From the NCBI GenBank assembly GCA_030386875.1, contig CM059567.1, forward strand, positions 53,056,020-53,120,019: a stretch of DNA of 64,000 nt. Direction: 5' to 3'. Position numbers and translations under genes: made by a program. Position 1 is the first letter of the stretch; each line of letters opens with the position of its first letter. Shown here piece after piece: positions 52,001 to 64,000 of the stretch. The notes under the pieces are model-generated. The model ran no database searches, was not told the DNA's origin, and saw only the letters and a list, made by a program, of their open reading frames with translations. This DNA is from Morinoia aosen (Eukaryota; Arthropoda; Malacostraca; Amphipoda; Talitridae).

Positions 52001-53948
52001 TAAAATGCAGGTTTTAGTTTGCTTATGGCGTCAAGAGTTTCGTTGTTTGCTCGGCCGTTGTGTGTCTTATACCTCACTGCTGGGGGGCACGAGATTCACA
52101 TTTCTGGAAATTCTTTATTGGCTTCTTTATTTATAGTTTCTGTTGAATGTGGCTACTTTGAACGAAATCTGTTATGGATGAAATCAAGAGGCTCTTTTTT
52201 TCATTGGCTGTTTCGAAAAATTATCCGATTTTTTCCTCTTGATTTCAAGCATCGCGTTTTATTTCTTCTCAAGGACTCAGTTTTTCTGCTATTCTTTTAA
52301 GTATTCATACCCGTGGCATTTTATGCGCAGTCATTCACTGAGCTTCTCTTTTAAAGCAATGCAAACTTTTTTAAAATGAGGAATGAGGATAAAAGTGAAA
52401 TCCCAACCATGCAAAATAGATGTCCTAAGTATTCAGGGTTGAATTCACGTCCCTTGGATTTTCCTGCTTCACAGTACATTTTGAAAAGCGCTACGTGGTA
52501 ATTCAAAAATTATATAATTGCCGGCCTTAATTAAAAATTCTACTCATACTCAGCAAATTTGAATTTAGCATTTATAATCTTAGGATAATTTGAACTTAAA
52601 CCAACCATCTCTCAGTGTACAACGCGCATTGAAATTCTTATGTGAAAAACACCATCTAATATTTTCCAGCTCGATATTTTTCATCCGGTATTTCTTTGGA
52701 GAATTTTAAGCAAGAAATTTTTATTCATGGTATTATTTTTGCAAATGTGGTTCGTAAAGAGTTATCCTAGACCAAAACCATTCCAAGTAATTGAAATCCG
52801 AGACATCTCTGCATCAGCCCGTTCAGTAATGGGATGAAAAGCTAATGGAACCGCGTAATTGTGCGCAATTATTTTTTAGCCGTCGATCTGAAATAGGAGC
52901 CAGTAAAAAGAGCATTTGAGAAGACCTGGAAAATATGCAACTCAGATAAGACAATTAATTCAACCTGAAACTACAATTAACTCACAATCCTCTTAAAAGC
53001 TCATTCTCCTGGGAAGAAAAGAACTTATCGCAATGCAGATTTAAACATCGGAACTACAATTCATTAAGTTCTAATTTGGACCTGTCTCACCACAATAAAT
53101 CACTCCTAAGTGCTGCTTTGCCCAGAAAAAGTTCACTCGAGCTTCCATTTCTCTAATATTTTTCTACTCCCGAGGCGCTAATTACTTCAGACTCGAGACG
53201 GTCTGATCCATCAACGTCACTGGCGCCTCGCACACTCGTGCATAACACAGCACTTCGACACGAGCGCCTCGGTTTCCGGGGGTGTGATTTCCCGCGGTGC
53301 TGCGGTGTGCCAAGCTCATCAGCGCATATTACGCCAGATCTGCGGGAGAGCAAAACTCCTTCATCACGCATTTTAATATTCATATTTTGAAGGCGCTTCT
53401 GCATTCGTAACGAACAGAGGAGTGTTGTGACGGGATAATTGTTATTTTTTCAACTTTGAATTTAAAACTCGTTGGTGTTTATTTGGAACGTTCTCTTGAG
53501 ATGCGTCATTTATCAAATGTATTGATTTAGACAATGTTCAAATTACACTGTGCCTCAAACAGGAAGAATATCTAATTCATGCTTACATTTTCTGGTTCTT
53601 CGTAAGTCAACGCCAGACAAACCTATTTATTTTAGATTGAAATTAAGGATCAAAACAGATAGATCTGTGTGAACTTTAGAAAAGAAATTTTGCAATATTA
53701 CATCTACAGTAAAAATTTTGGGTGTCCGCCACATTGCCTACGGATTGCAAAAGAAATACGACGGTTTTGTCTTGGTTATCATGACTGAACCGAAGATGTG
53801 TGGACGGAAGTGAAATTTTGAGCAAATAGATCTTCAAAATGATGAGTTGACTTTAGTTGAGATCACCTATTTGTTTCCAAATTGTACAATGTCAGCTTTG
53901 ACAGGATGAATGTTAGGAGGGTAAAATAGCCCGCTTCTGTTATGACAT
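46001..53948. other. Intergenic or intron DNA, nothing recognised
   Basis: About 8 kb of AT-rich sequence. GC-richer patches occur at 51660-51860 and 53160-53370, the latter with a short minus frame (53153-53404, 83 codons) of unknown meaning. A tRNA-like box A (TAGCGCAGCGG) is at 48408-48418. No exon, RNA gene or array is supported. Confidence 0.4.
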
Positions 53949-54174
53949 GTCATGACTAGGGCTGTGACAATATGCTCGTATCATATTGTCAAAGCCCTTA
54001 TAATCACCCACGTATACATAAATGTGATTTGTAACTTCATTGTAATGAATCACATCTATGTGATTTATTACAATGAGTAAATACATGTGTAAATCACAAT
54101 CATACGCATGTATGTATGTGATTATTAGGGCTGTGACAATATAAGAGCATATTGTCACTGCTCTAGCTCATGAC
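53949..54174. mobile_element. hAT-like MITE with 8-bp target-site duplication
   Basis: GTCATGAC (53949-53956) and CTCATGAC (54167-54174) flank a 210-bp body, a target duplication with one mismatch. The ends read TAGGGCTGTGACAATATGCT and the near-complement of it (18 of 21). Each end also pairs with a nearby inner copy, forming a 42-bp hairpin at both termini, and the centre holds a further GTGATTT/AATCAC palindrome. There is no transposase. The 8-bp duplication and TAGGG-type ends suggest the hAT superfamily. Confidence 0.7.
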
Positions 54175-57100
54175 CTTTGACAGGGATGGTGGCAAAAACT
54201 GCTTTCATTTCTGTAGAGATACAAAGACAACAATTATTGTGGAAAATTGTTCCGGCCATTAAAGACCGCATGATGCTCTTATTTGCCATCTTCTGACATG
54301 AACGACAAAGCTAAATCGTAAAGAAATTTATCCTCGACGAATCTGTTTTGAAAGTTAAAATATCAATCAGCGCCATAAAATCGCCAGGTAACTCTCCAGG
54401 CCTCGGTTTAATCAGGATCGCAACAAACGTACTCGAAACTCATCTCAAGCGACACATATAGACGTCACCGCCGTCCATGACTGAATGGAAGTACCAGAAG
54501 AGGTCAACAATTGAGTGAAATCCCTTCTAGCGTCTAAGAATCTTGGCCGGAGGGGGCAAGTCGTAAATATCAAGAGAAGTGTGATCAAATCTTCTCGAAA
54601 ATTTAAATTTTTCACAGTTTGCTGCCTTTTTTGCGGAATAATCCTTTCAAGTGCCAAGATATGCAGTTTTATGTTATGCAGTCTTCACTCCATTTTATGC
54701 TACTTAGCTCCGTGCTTTTTGGCTCTTTCCATCAAATGATCTTGGACTGGTCTTGAGTTCCACTCTAGTTCTACTACCACTAACAAAACAATAAAGTGAC
54801 TAACGATAGAAACAATATAAAAGTCAACGACTAGAATATAAAAGCAAAATTGACCGGAATTAATTGGAGCAGAACCAAGCAACTTTGGATCGGAAAATAT
54901 CCGGAATGAACGGGAACCACGAACATGCAAAGTGGGTAAATTTACCAAAGAATATTTACAGTTCAAACTTACTCCTGGGCCATTCAAATCAGAGAGAATT
55001 AGTCAGACTGTCGAATAAACAAACGGAGCCAACAAAAAACAGTAAGTGAAACAAAGAAATCTTCCTTCTAGAGTCGAGGCGGCAGAGGCAGCTCCCAAGG
55101 CGTGAGCTCATATTCGTTACTGCGAGATTGAAAGTCGTGTGATTCGAGACGTCGTCGGAATGTCAAGTAACTTTCAAGTCGCACAGCTTAGTTGGCTCTG
55201 CTCAAGCGGTCGGTAACTGGACTAACTTTCCTTGTCAAGTTCTGATGAGTTCGCGGGATAATTGTCGATGTAAATCGTAGACCTCGGGCAACTTTAGGAC
55301 TTGGAGTGTTCGCTTCATTGCTCCTCATAATTCTAATTATGCTGCAGCGCTGCAGCAAGAGGCTTTCAGGCAATGCCAAAGCTCGGCTAGATTTATTGTT
55401 GTTCGAGCTTGATTGTTAGCTCGCATAAACTAGCTATCAGTGTTCCACAACTTGTTCCAGTATTATTTTCTTTCTCCAAAGGAATGAAATGCGTACTGCA
55501 TAAACTGTTTCTGATTGGCTTTTACTGTTTCAAGCGTCCATTTTGCTAATGAGACAGATTCAATCAGCATTAAAATGCCCGACATAAACACAATAATTAA
55601 TTTTCGCAAATCATAGCCTAACTGTAGCAAAAGTAGAGAGTGCTTACTTTATCTGGCATAAATATGTAAAGTGTGTTATAAAACGTGACTAGAGCAAAAA
55701 GATGAGCACCATGCATCCTACTGCAAATATAAAACACACCTTAACACTTTTATTTCACCATATAGCGATACCAAAAGAACAATTTTCAAAGAATAGTCGT
55801 GTAAGTCCTCATTTTATAACGTACGTAGATAAATACGGTGCAGGAAACAATTATTTTATGCAAATAAGAAAGAAGAAACACCAAGAAATTTTATTTTTGA
55901 ATTGCTTCAAACAAATAAAAAATATCGGCAACACAACAACTTTGACTAATACATATTGACACAATATATTATGCACAGAAACTGTAAAAAATTCTGAAAT
56001 AAATAACGAATTGTTTTTATACTTAGGGAAAAGAAAATATTCCTCCGTGTTAATTTTAGATTTTACCGGTTTTTACATCATATTTGCAGGTTCTTGATCT
56101 AACTTCCTAGAGTATATTTTCGAAAATTATTTTTAGCCGAGCAATCTCGCATCATGCATTCTACGTGCAAATATACACTATTCGGTGCTCATATTAAATT
56201 TAATGAACTGCCAAAATCTTGGCAAATAAAAAAATGTAAACAAAAGGCTAGTGAAAACAAAGTCAGCGCACTAGATTGTTCAAGTTGGTCCCAGTCTTAA
56301 GCGCAATCGAAATTTACAACTGCAGCCCATCTTTAGGCCCATCTTCAATTGAGGATCTAAGAAACACTCCTCAGATGAAAAAAATGCGAAAAAATCGAAC
56401 AGGGAACTAACTAAAACCTGCAGATAAAATTCTCAGATTATTATAAAATATAATAATGTTATATAATAATTAGATTATTACCTATTTCAAAATTTTTTGT
56501 TTGTTTCGTATGAATACTTTTTCGCCCAAAAACATAAGAAAAATTGGTCATACTCAATTTCTACCACTGATCTTTTAATTCATTGTGCGTGTTTGATCGT
56601 TATGCACGTGCATAAAAATGGCACATTCGAAGCTACATATCTGATTTGTTACACACCATTGCAGGTGAAGTAGTTCAAAAATAATCACAGCGAGCGTACG
56701 CGTTAAAAATTTGATCGAATTCAAGTTCACTCCTCTGCACCTTCCTCATGCACATATATCAATCCTAACTAAATGAAGGATTGATTTTTAGCTACCGAGA
56801 AAATTTAGTACAGAAAATATATTTCATTTACTTCAATCTCGTTTAATCGAGTTTAACAGATCGCATGTCTCATTATATCGTTTGAGAGGAGTTAAATCCT
56901 ACATCGCCTTCACTGCTTGGAATACGCACTTTATCTCCAGCCTGTGATACGCCTCTCGTGAGCTAACGCGTCATGGTCAGCCGAACTCAAGTTGCGCAGT
57001 GAAGTTTGTGCCGAGTTTGATTAGCTGTCACGTGCATCTCTTGGGCGTTAGAAAGGATGAAACATCCCGGATGCTTTGCCTTCCGATATCGACGTGGATC

Positions 57101-57324
57101 TCCGAGAAGCTGTCAGGGAAGTAACCTGAATCTGAACACAGGATATTGCATCTGTTTTACGAAAAGAAAAGAGGGTTGCAAACTCGATTTTCAAAATTGT
57201 TTCATGACTGAGAGGTCTCTCATACGCATAATTTTGTGACCTCTCGTGCCTCTTGTGCAGCATCTCGTGGACAACACGTGGGCTTATAGCGCCGGAAAGG
57301 TCTTTTGCAATCGTAAATTTACTT
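54175..57324. other. Intergenic or intron DNA, nothing recognised
   Basis: AT-rich sequence with unassigned short frames (for example 54700-54987 minus, 95 codons; 55702-55959 plus, 85 codons). No splice-framed exon or RNA gene is visible. Confidence 0.4.
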
Positions 57325-57440
57325 TCCAGCCAAACTTTTTCGCCGCCTGCATGCATGTTTTTCACCGCCCAAGTAATTAAATCGCTTAGGCGGCGAAAAA
57401 CTTGCATGCACCGGCAAAAAAGTTAGACTGGGTTAAGGCC
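57325..57440. mobile_element. Foldback element, copy 2, about 116 bp
   Basis: The arms carry CAAACTTTTTCGCCGCC, GCATGCATG, then AAGTAATTAA at the centre, then GGCGGCGAAAAACTTGCATG and GGCAAAAAAGTTAGACTGGG. Sequence and layout match the copy at 19113-19240. An overlapping open frame (57048-57407 minus) is largely a by-product of the element. Confidence 0.75.
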
Positions 57441-58264
57441 TGCATGATTTGACTGGTAAAGTTTTTCTGACACATACCTATGGTAATACTTTTCATTCAA
57501 GAAGTGAACTGAAAAATAATAGTTTACTCGGTGTTCTAGGTGAGTAAGAAGTTCAGCCATTGAAGCACCACGTTTTATCAGCTTATGGCATCAACATCCA
57601 GTACTTTTTGTTCAGGTTAGTTCAATTTTACCAATTTCAAAAATTATCTTCGGTACTCTGATGTTAATTAAATAGAATATTTTTTCTACAGGACATAGCA
57701 CTTAAAGCTTGATTTTTTTGTTCATTTGCTTCTATACGAGAAAAAATTCAGCTAGTTTTTTCACGGGGCTAAATAGATTTTTATTGTGTTTGAATTATTC
57801 AAACTGATTGAAACATAACAGCATAAGTTACTGCTTATTCAAATCTATTTATTTGTGACATTAACAATGTTTTTACCGGTCAGTACGGTCGTATCCTCAA
57901 TCATCTTGAAAACTCCCGTTGATAATATTATCGGTAAACAAAAGGAAAACTCTAAGTTACATGCAATATTAACCAATAGCTTAAGTTAGGCGGTTGAGGG
58001 TGCACTCCTTGCTGATATGCTGTTCATTTCCCAAAACATATTTAGGCCAATTTCACCCTCACTTTTTATTCAGAGACACACTGTTTATTTTGGGATGTCT
58101 GGAAGCTTTGCAAGGCTTCTAAATGGCTAAATTAAGTTTCAAATTGATCATCCTGAACAGGATAACTTTGTAAAAAAATAAGCGCACAACTTAGCCAATT
58201 CAACAGAACAACCAAAGCTGACAGTTATCCCGCTGCGATGAGGTGAGTTGGTTTGAAAATCCTA
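57441..58264. other. AT-rich DNA, nothing recognised
   Basis: No gene, RNA or repeat that I can support. Confidence 0.4.
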
Positions 58265-58460
58265 CCAGAGGCGACGTTAAATCCAGCCAGAGGCGCACGG
58301 TGCCAAAATCCTGCCAGAGGCGCAAGGTGCCAAAATCCTCCCAGAGACGTACGGTGCCAAAATCCTGCCAGAGGCGACGTTAAATCCTGCCAGAGGCGCA
58401 CGGTGCCAAAATCCTGCCAGAGGCGCAAGGTGCCAAAATCCAGCCAGAGGCGTACGGTGA
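58265..58460. repeat. GC-rich minisatellite of 22- and 27-bp units in a 103-bp higher-order block
   Basis: Units start CCAGAGGCG. One 22-bp unit (CCAGAGGCGACGTTAAATCC plus two bases) followed by three 27-bp units (carrying CGGTGCCAAAATCC) makes 103 bp, and the block begins again at 58368. Open frames on both strands (58225-58524 minus, 58253-58870 plus) arise from this. The 3' part of the plus frame after 58500 shows no known domain. Confidence 0.92.
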
Positions 58461-59582
58461 AAGGCTCCGTGAGACAGGGCGCGTCCTGGTGTGAACTTTT
58501 GTCAAAGCTGAGCCGTTCCGCCACAAAAAAAATCTATTACATTCTTCTCAGTCCTAAAATATTTCGTGGCCGATATAAACTTCAGTCGCCTGAACTTCGA
58601 ATCAGAAGAGAATTGCTCGAAGCTTCGGAAAGGATCAGAAATTGGAAGGAAAAGTGCGGCCACTGGAAAAATCAACAATTTGAATCAAGTGAATGTTTTA
58701 TTTCTTTTTTATGCCATAGAGTATACGATTTAATGTGGTACTTTAAGCCCAAATCATCTTTTGCTCTCAAAAATTTTTGCATTGCTGACAAAATAAGATT
58801 TAATCTCATAGTTTTCTACAATCGCAGTCACAGTTTGTCATTACTACTGTCATCTCGGGACAAATATTGAGCGAATGATTGGAACAACAATACCCTGCTG
58901 TTGGTGGGCCTCAACCATCTGATGCTATTTTTATTTTCTGGTCTTGCTTTAAATTCATTCAACCTGTGGAATAGTATATGGTAAGGCAGTTGTTAAAAAC
59001 TAAATCGGGGTTGATGGAGGGTGTATTGAAAATTCCAATATAATCTTGTTACACTAAGTCGGTAAGAATTAAGGGTTTTCATGTATACAAAAATCACCTC
59101 AGAAATATTGCACCGGTGTAACTTAACCCATCAGTTAATTTTCAAAAACTTATTTTCCCCTCGAATGATACCTTCGCTCAATATTTTCGCCGTTGAGATC
59201 AAACTGCCGTTGACCGTTTGTTCACACGAGACATCCAAAACTGCCACGACATTTCATAAATATCAAGCTTACAGATTTTATCATTATACGCATTCGTTTT
59301 AGTTCCTTCTTTTTCTTCATGTCAGCAAAAGTGGAATGAGCGATCGGCCTCAAAACAGTAGAGATTTACTGTTACATTTTAGCTTTTCGAAATGCGCAAG
59401 GAATTGACTTTCGTTCCCGTTGACTTCCGTGAATGTAACTCAAACTATGAAACGCTTCTTTCTCTTCACAACCAGACGGCAAACATGAAGCCATAAAACA
59501 CAACGTAAGATATGAACACAAGGATAAAATACCTGAGAACTGTGGTAGTTTGTTACATTGAGGAGAACAGTCCAAGTAGAAA
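58461..59582. other. AT-rich DNA, nothing recognised
   Basis: Contains the tail of the 205-codon plus-strand frame, to 58870, which includes a basic stretch but no domain that I recognise. No further feature. Confidence 0.4.
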
Positions 59583-59840
59583 CAGTAAGAGTGAGGGTGT
59601 CAGTGAGGGTAAGAGTGAGGGCTGCAAGGATGGGTTACATTTGCGGCAATAGTGAGAGCAACATTGCAAGTACCAGTGAGGAAATTGATGGAGGTAGCAG
59701 TGAAGCTCACAAAAAACGGCAATAATACATGTGTAAAAATGATAATAACAAAGAGGATATCAGTGTGAAAGTAACAAAGAGAATATCAGTATGAAAATAA
59801 CATAGGGGATGGCAGTGAGAATAAAAAAGAGGACAATACT
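59583..59840. repeat. Degenerate GTGAGGG and AAGAGGATATCAGTGTGAAA repeats
   Basis: The left half has irregular AGTGAGGG motifs. The right half has about three units of AACAAAGAGAATATCAGTATG-type sequence. Purine-rich on this strand. Confidence 0.6.
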
Positions 59841-62697
59841 CTGGATAATAATGAAGGCAATGATGTGAATGGAGGAGGCCTCGTGTCCTGCCGTGTTAAA
59901 CACCTATTGTTTTTATAGAGCAGCTTTTCACCTTTTCAATTTAACGAGTAAGTAAGAAGTATGTGCACGGGTCTTTTATGGAAACATGCAAACCTAAAAA
60001 TCCAAGGACGAATGAAAAACACAAACTCTCTGTTTTTTGAGCCTATTTTCATTTCTCGTGAACGCACGTCGCATCAAATTTTCAGGAAAGATTTATTGTC
60101 GAGATCCAGAAGTGCAGCCGTACTCATTCAGAAAATAAATCAATGAGACACGGCCTCAAAGCTCGGAATCACTCAATAAGCATTTTTATTATTATTGGCA
60201 CTTCGAACGCGGGCCGGGAAGTTCTCATCACGACGCAGAGCATCGCTCGGGCACACCTGAGATAGTGCCAAGTCAACAGGTAATGTGGCTGCTTACTTCG
60301 TCTGGTTCTCACTAGACCTGTGAATGATCCCGATAGAATGCAAAAAGTTTGAACTGACTGAAGTCAGCCTCTGTGTTAGCCTCATTGTGAAGACAGAGAT
60401 ACAGCTATCATTTATTTCCTGACTAAGATCAATTTCTTGACTCTTATCACCTACTCCTAAATTAAATTCGCAAAACGAAGTTGATTTTCAGTGTCTGCTG
60501 TGTAGATGTGCATGAATACTTTATCAAATAACTCAAAAGTGGCTATCAAATCTACGGGCTGCTCGTTAGACGAGCGTCCAACCTCAAGGCAAACAACACG
60601 ACACAAATATAAAAATATCAACTTGCCACGCATCACACGTTCACTCCAGCATACGAATGTCTAATTCTCTGAACCAAGACTCTTACATTTGTAGGAATCA
60701 TTGATAGGAATTACATGACATGAACTATTAGCACACCGCTTATTTCAGAAGTGGGGATAAATGCAGCTGTACGTTTCTTTTGTAGCACCTAAATATTGCA
60801 ATAAGGTTGTAAATCATCACCTTGTCAAGTCTTTAGAAGATGTGGACGTCATTCACACTCCTTCCATCGTTGCACATCTTTTACAGGAAACCGATTCTGA
60901 TTTAAGTGAAAATTGTTTCATTATTACATGATTGGTGACATTTTTTGCATTCTACTGCTTTCAAATTCGAAATGTTTACCCACTGAACACAAAAGAGCTT
61001 CATAGCCAGTTTTTTTCATTTGTATCATTCGTCATCTTCAGTGGTCCATTTTTTCACTATAGTTTCAAATTTAGAGATTTTCAAGAAGCCTTTTTGTTTC
61101 AGCCTGCATTTAACAGCATCTCTGTCAATATTTGTGTTAAAATTTAACAAAAATGGCTTTAGTCCATTCAATTCTAATAATTTTCTAACGTATGCTTGCG
61201 GTGCCGCGCAAAACAGCCCGTCGCACGGTTCCCTTCCCAACGCTCAGTGTCGAGCAAAGCACGACCTGGGCGTCAGCCAAAGTTTTTAGATTGGACGCGT
61301 ACGCGAAGAATTTTTTAGCTCAAGTTTTTTCGCTCTGGTGCGAATCGTATAACTCTTGCTCCAATGCCACTCTACTGTCAGATATTATCAATCTTTCCTT
61401 ATTGTGAAGAGACAAATAAAATTTTATAGGCTTGTTCAAAAGCGGTGCTTGTAAGGCGCTCCAAAGTCTCCATGAAATATGTCAAAATGGCGTCGTTGAA
61501 GTCGCAAATTCTCTAATAACTAACAGTCTATCTCTGCTGGATATGTTCCGTCCGTTTTTTCTCAAAATTCATGGACTCGAAAACTTTTTGCTCTCACCCT
61601 TCTTGGAAAGATCTTCCGTACGAAAGTTTGCTATTGGAAGAGTTTGCTGGAGTTCGAATTGATCGCATATGTTACAAAAGGCAAAGCATTTTTGCGCCTC
61701 GAAACTTTTGGAAAGGTAGCTTTTACACATCACGCTATGTCATCTAATAGAATTCTGGAGCCGAATCAAGCGGTATTATTTTTTGTAACACAATAATTTA
61801 TTTTCAAAGGACACCTGAACACCTGTAAAGTAATTACTTTTTCTGAAGTGTCGAATCCTTCAGCTTGTTGTTTTTTTCGCGTTAATTTGCTTCAAGTTTT
61901 AGATCACGACAGCGAAATTCCTGCAGTTGAAATCCGAGAGGGTAAACAGAATGCAAGATTGCATTTCGGTCTCTGAATCTTCATTAATTATTCACACTGC
62001 CGTATTTGGGCGGAGGCTGCTGCTCCCCGGAAGCTGTGTAATGACTAGCGTCCTCACAAACTCCCCTTTGAAGTACATAAATTTAGCGCAATCCTCAAGT
62101 CCGGAATACTAAATGAGTCCGCGCTAAATTGAAATTAAGTGCTGGAATGCCACGCGGCCTCGCAATTTGGTCAACTGCCGCGGACCTCCTCCACGAAAAA
62201 AGATCAGTCCGAAAATTTTGAAAGCCGTACGGAGATAAACAGATGGTCAGGGCATCACTTCGCCTTGCATCCGCGACTCCTAAAATATGCATAACCAAAA
62301 TCAGGGCACTTGTGGCGCTTACTAATTTTCATTTTTATAGGTTTTTGGTCGACGATATTATTGTCGACGATTTGTACTTTGTTTGACAAATATCGGATAA
62401 TTATTGGATTAGTACAATTGAGGAAAACAAACCTGCTGGGATTTTTTGGTTTTGGTTATTCCTCAGTCAATTTTTGCATGAGTTATTTTCAAAAAGTATT
62501 CATCCATATGGTCTTAGCACTCTAAAATGTTCAACGACATATTTAGTAACTATTGATTCCAATCGAATCTTTTCCTCTGCTCTCCTCTTGAATCATAGTT
62601 TCTACAACATAGTAACTTTATCTCTGGATATAATAATTATTCATCACGCTATGCATTCCGTATGAACTTGCGCTAACTCTCAAGGCGTCAATTAATG
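59841..62697. other. AT-rich DNA, nothing recognised
   Basis: Short overlapping open frames only (up to 89 codons near 61020-61407). I see no exon or RNA gene. Confidence 0.4.
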
Positions 62698-62960
62698 TGA
62701 GAGGTGGAAAACTGCATACTTTATCCGAGTGAGCGCCTTTCAACCATGCAGTTACTATGAGAGGCTGAAAACTGCAAGCTTTATTTGAGTGAGCGCCCCT
62801 TAACCTAGCAGTTACTGTGAGAGGTTGAAAACTGCAAGCTTTATTTGAGTGAGCGCTACTTAACCTTGCAGTTACTGTGAGAGGTTGAAAACTGCAAGCT
62901 TTATCTGAGTGAGCGCTACTTAACCTTGCAGTTACTGTGAAAGCTTGAGTGCTGCAAGCT
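62698..62960. repeat. 60-bp tandem repeat, about 4.4 copies
   Basis: Units contain TGAGAGGTTGAAAACTGCAA, GCTTTATTTGAGTGAGCGC and CTTAACCTTGCAGTTACTG. The last unit is diverged. Confidence 0.93.
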
Positions 62961-63012
62961 CTAGCTGTGTGAGTGCTGGCATATTATGTGACGGAGACGT
63001 TTTACGTTAGGT

Positions 63013-63188
63013 AATGGCAATATAAGCGAAATGACAATATAAGGGAAATGACAATATAAGAGAAATGACAATATAAGGGAAATGATAATATAAGGGAAAT
63101 GACAATATAATGGAAATAACAATATAAGGGAAATGACAATATAAGGGAAATGACAATATGAGGGAAATGACAATATGAGGGAAATTTT
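63013..63188. repeat. 17-bp tandem repeat, about 10 copies
   Basis: The unit is GGGAAATGACAATATAA, with variants ending TATGA near the right edge. It lies about 50 bp after the 60-bp array and is unrelated to it in sequence. Confidence 0.93.
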
Positions 63189-64000
63189 AAGCATTTAACA
63201 TGGGCGCACGATCCAGGGTTGAACAGTTAGTACTCACAATTGATGCAGATGATGCAGATTGATACAGTTGAGTCTTTACATTAAATTGTACAAAAGTCGA
63301 TGAACTGTGATTTTTTGGACACAAATGGAAAATGCGAGCACAAATGTTCCTCAGAAGACTTCTGGCGTACCGTACGCAATGGCAGCAATGACATACAGGC
63401 AAAGATAAAATTCATTCCATTATTTTGCTCAAAGCCAACGCTAGTGGAAGTCGTAAATCTATCTTCAAATCTATCTCCTTTTTTAACCAAAGAAATTCAT
63501 TGGTAACTGCGGAGATTAATTTTGTTTTGAAACTGAGAAAAATTATCATTTCCACTGTTGAAGAAGGACGTTTTCAAAAGATAGAAAATATGCTCAATAA
63601 AAAATCATCATCTTTTATTTTATTCAGGCGGGAAAATCCAACTTGAAAATTTCTGATGTTTAACGACCATATCAATGAAATACAAAGTTATGTGGATATT
63701 TAAGTTCAAGAATTAATGCGCGACGAGAGAAGGTCGAGGTCTCTCTAATATCTGCGGCCGACGAAGTTCGAGGATCATAAATCTTTATCTTCAGGAAACT
63801 TTTCTGAGAGGCCATGAAGGCCAAAGTCCAGAAGCACAAGCGGGGCACGGCGCTGTCGGATCAAACTAATAAAACAATATCCTAAATTAAACTCGGCAAA
63901 GTTGGCTCGGGCCAAGCCCAATGCTTCTTGATCGAGTTCGTTTCATGTGATGGCATCGCAATCCTTCGGTCGCATCACGCGTGCATTCAAAATGGCCAGA
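63189..64000. other. AT-rich DNA to the window edge, nothing recognised
   Basis: Overlapping frames of about 70 codons on both strands without known domains. The last 250 bases are GC-richer but show no feature. Confidence 0.4.

Noticed and set aside
58225..58870. Long open frames on both strands (99 and 205 codons)
   Set aside because: They start in the 22/27-bp minisatellite; the non-repeat part shows no domain, and I see no splice or promoter support.

Overview
This window is animal nuclear DNA, most likely from an arthropod or another invertebrate. It is AT-rich, and the only convincing protein-coding signal is four short GC-rich blocks on the minus strand, bounded by GT/AG splice sites and separated by multi-kilobase introns. 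Nothing bacterial is present: no operons, ribosome-binding sites or CRISPR array. The arthropod assignment rests on resemblance to the insect sns/hbs and vertebrate nephrin group, and no species can be named.

The four exons lie at 28788-28919, 22429-22608, 18449-18601 and 10881-11060, in transcription order from high to low coordinates. They join without a break into 215 codons and encode the first two immunoglobulin domains of a nephrin-type cell-adhesion receptor. Every intron is in phase 1, and each Ig domain is split by one intron. The signal-peptide exon would lie above 28919 and the third Ig domain below 10881; I could recognise neither, so both probably fall outside the window or are too short to see.

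The rest is intron or flanking DNA dominated by repeats. The largest array is a 29-bp satellite of about 100 units (35384-38338) with higher-order structure. Others have periods of about 19 bp (4327-5120), 24 bp (13683-14046), 21 bp (28931-29330), 74 bp (43249-43815), 22/27 bp (58265-58460), 60 bp (62698-62960) and 17 bp (63013-63188), plus several small ones. Mobile-element remnants are a 474-bp inverted-repeat element holding two perfect palindromes, two copies of a roughly 120-bp foldback family, a 210-bp hAT-like MITE with an 8-bp target duplication, two neighbouring hairpin elements near 45.9 kb, and a decayed basic repeat ORF at 39.5 kb preceded by a hammerhead-like hairpin.

The most distinctive observation is that tandem repeats or partial duplications abut each of the four exons. 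In two cases the duplication copies a splice site: the donor end of the third exon and the acceptor of the fourth. I did not find a new multi-gene system here. The interest lies in the exon-edge duplications and in the palindromic repeat families.
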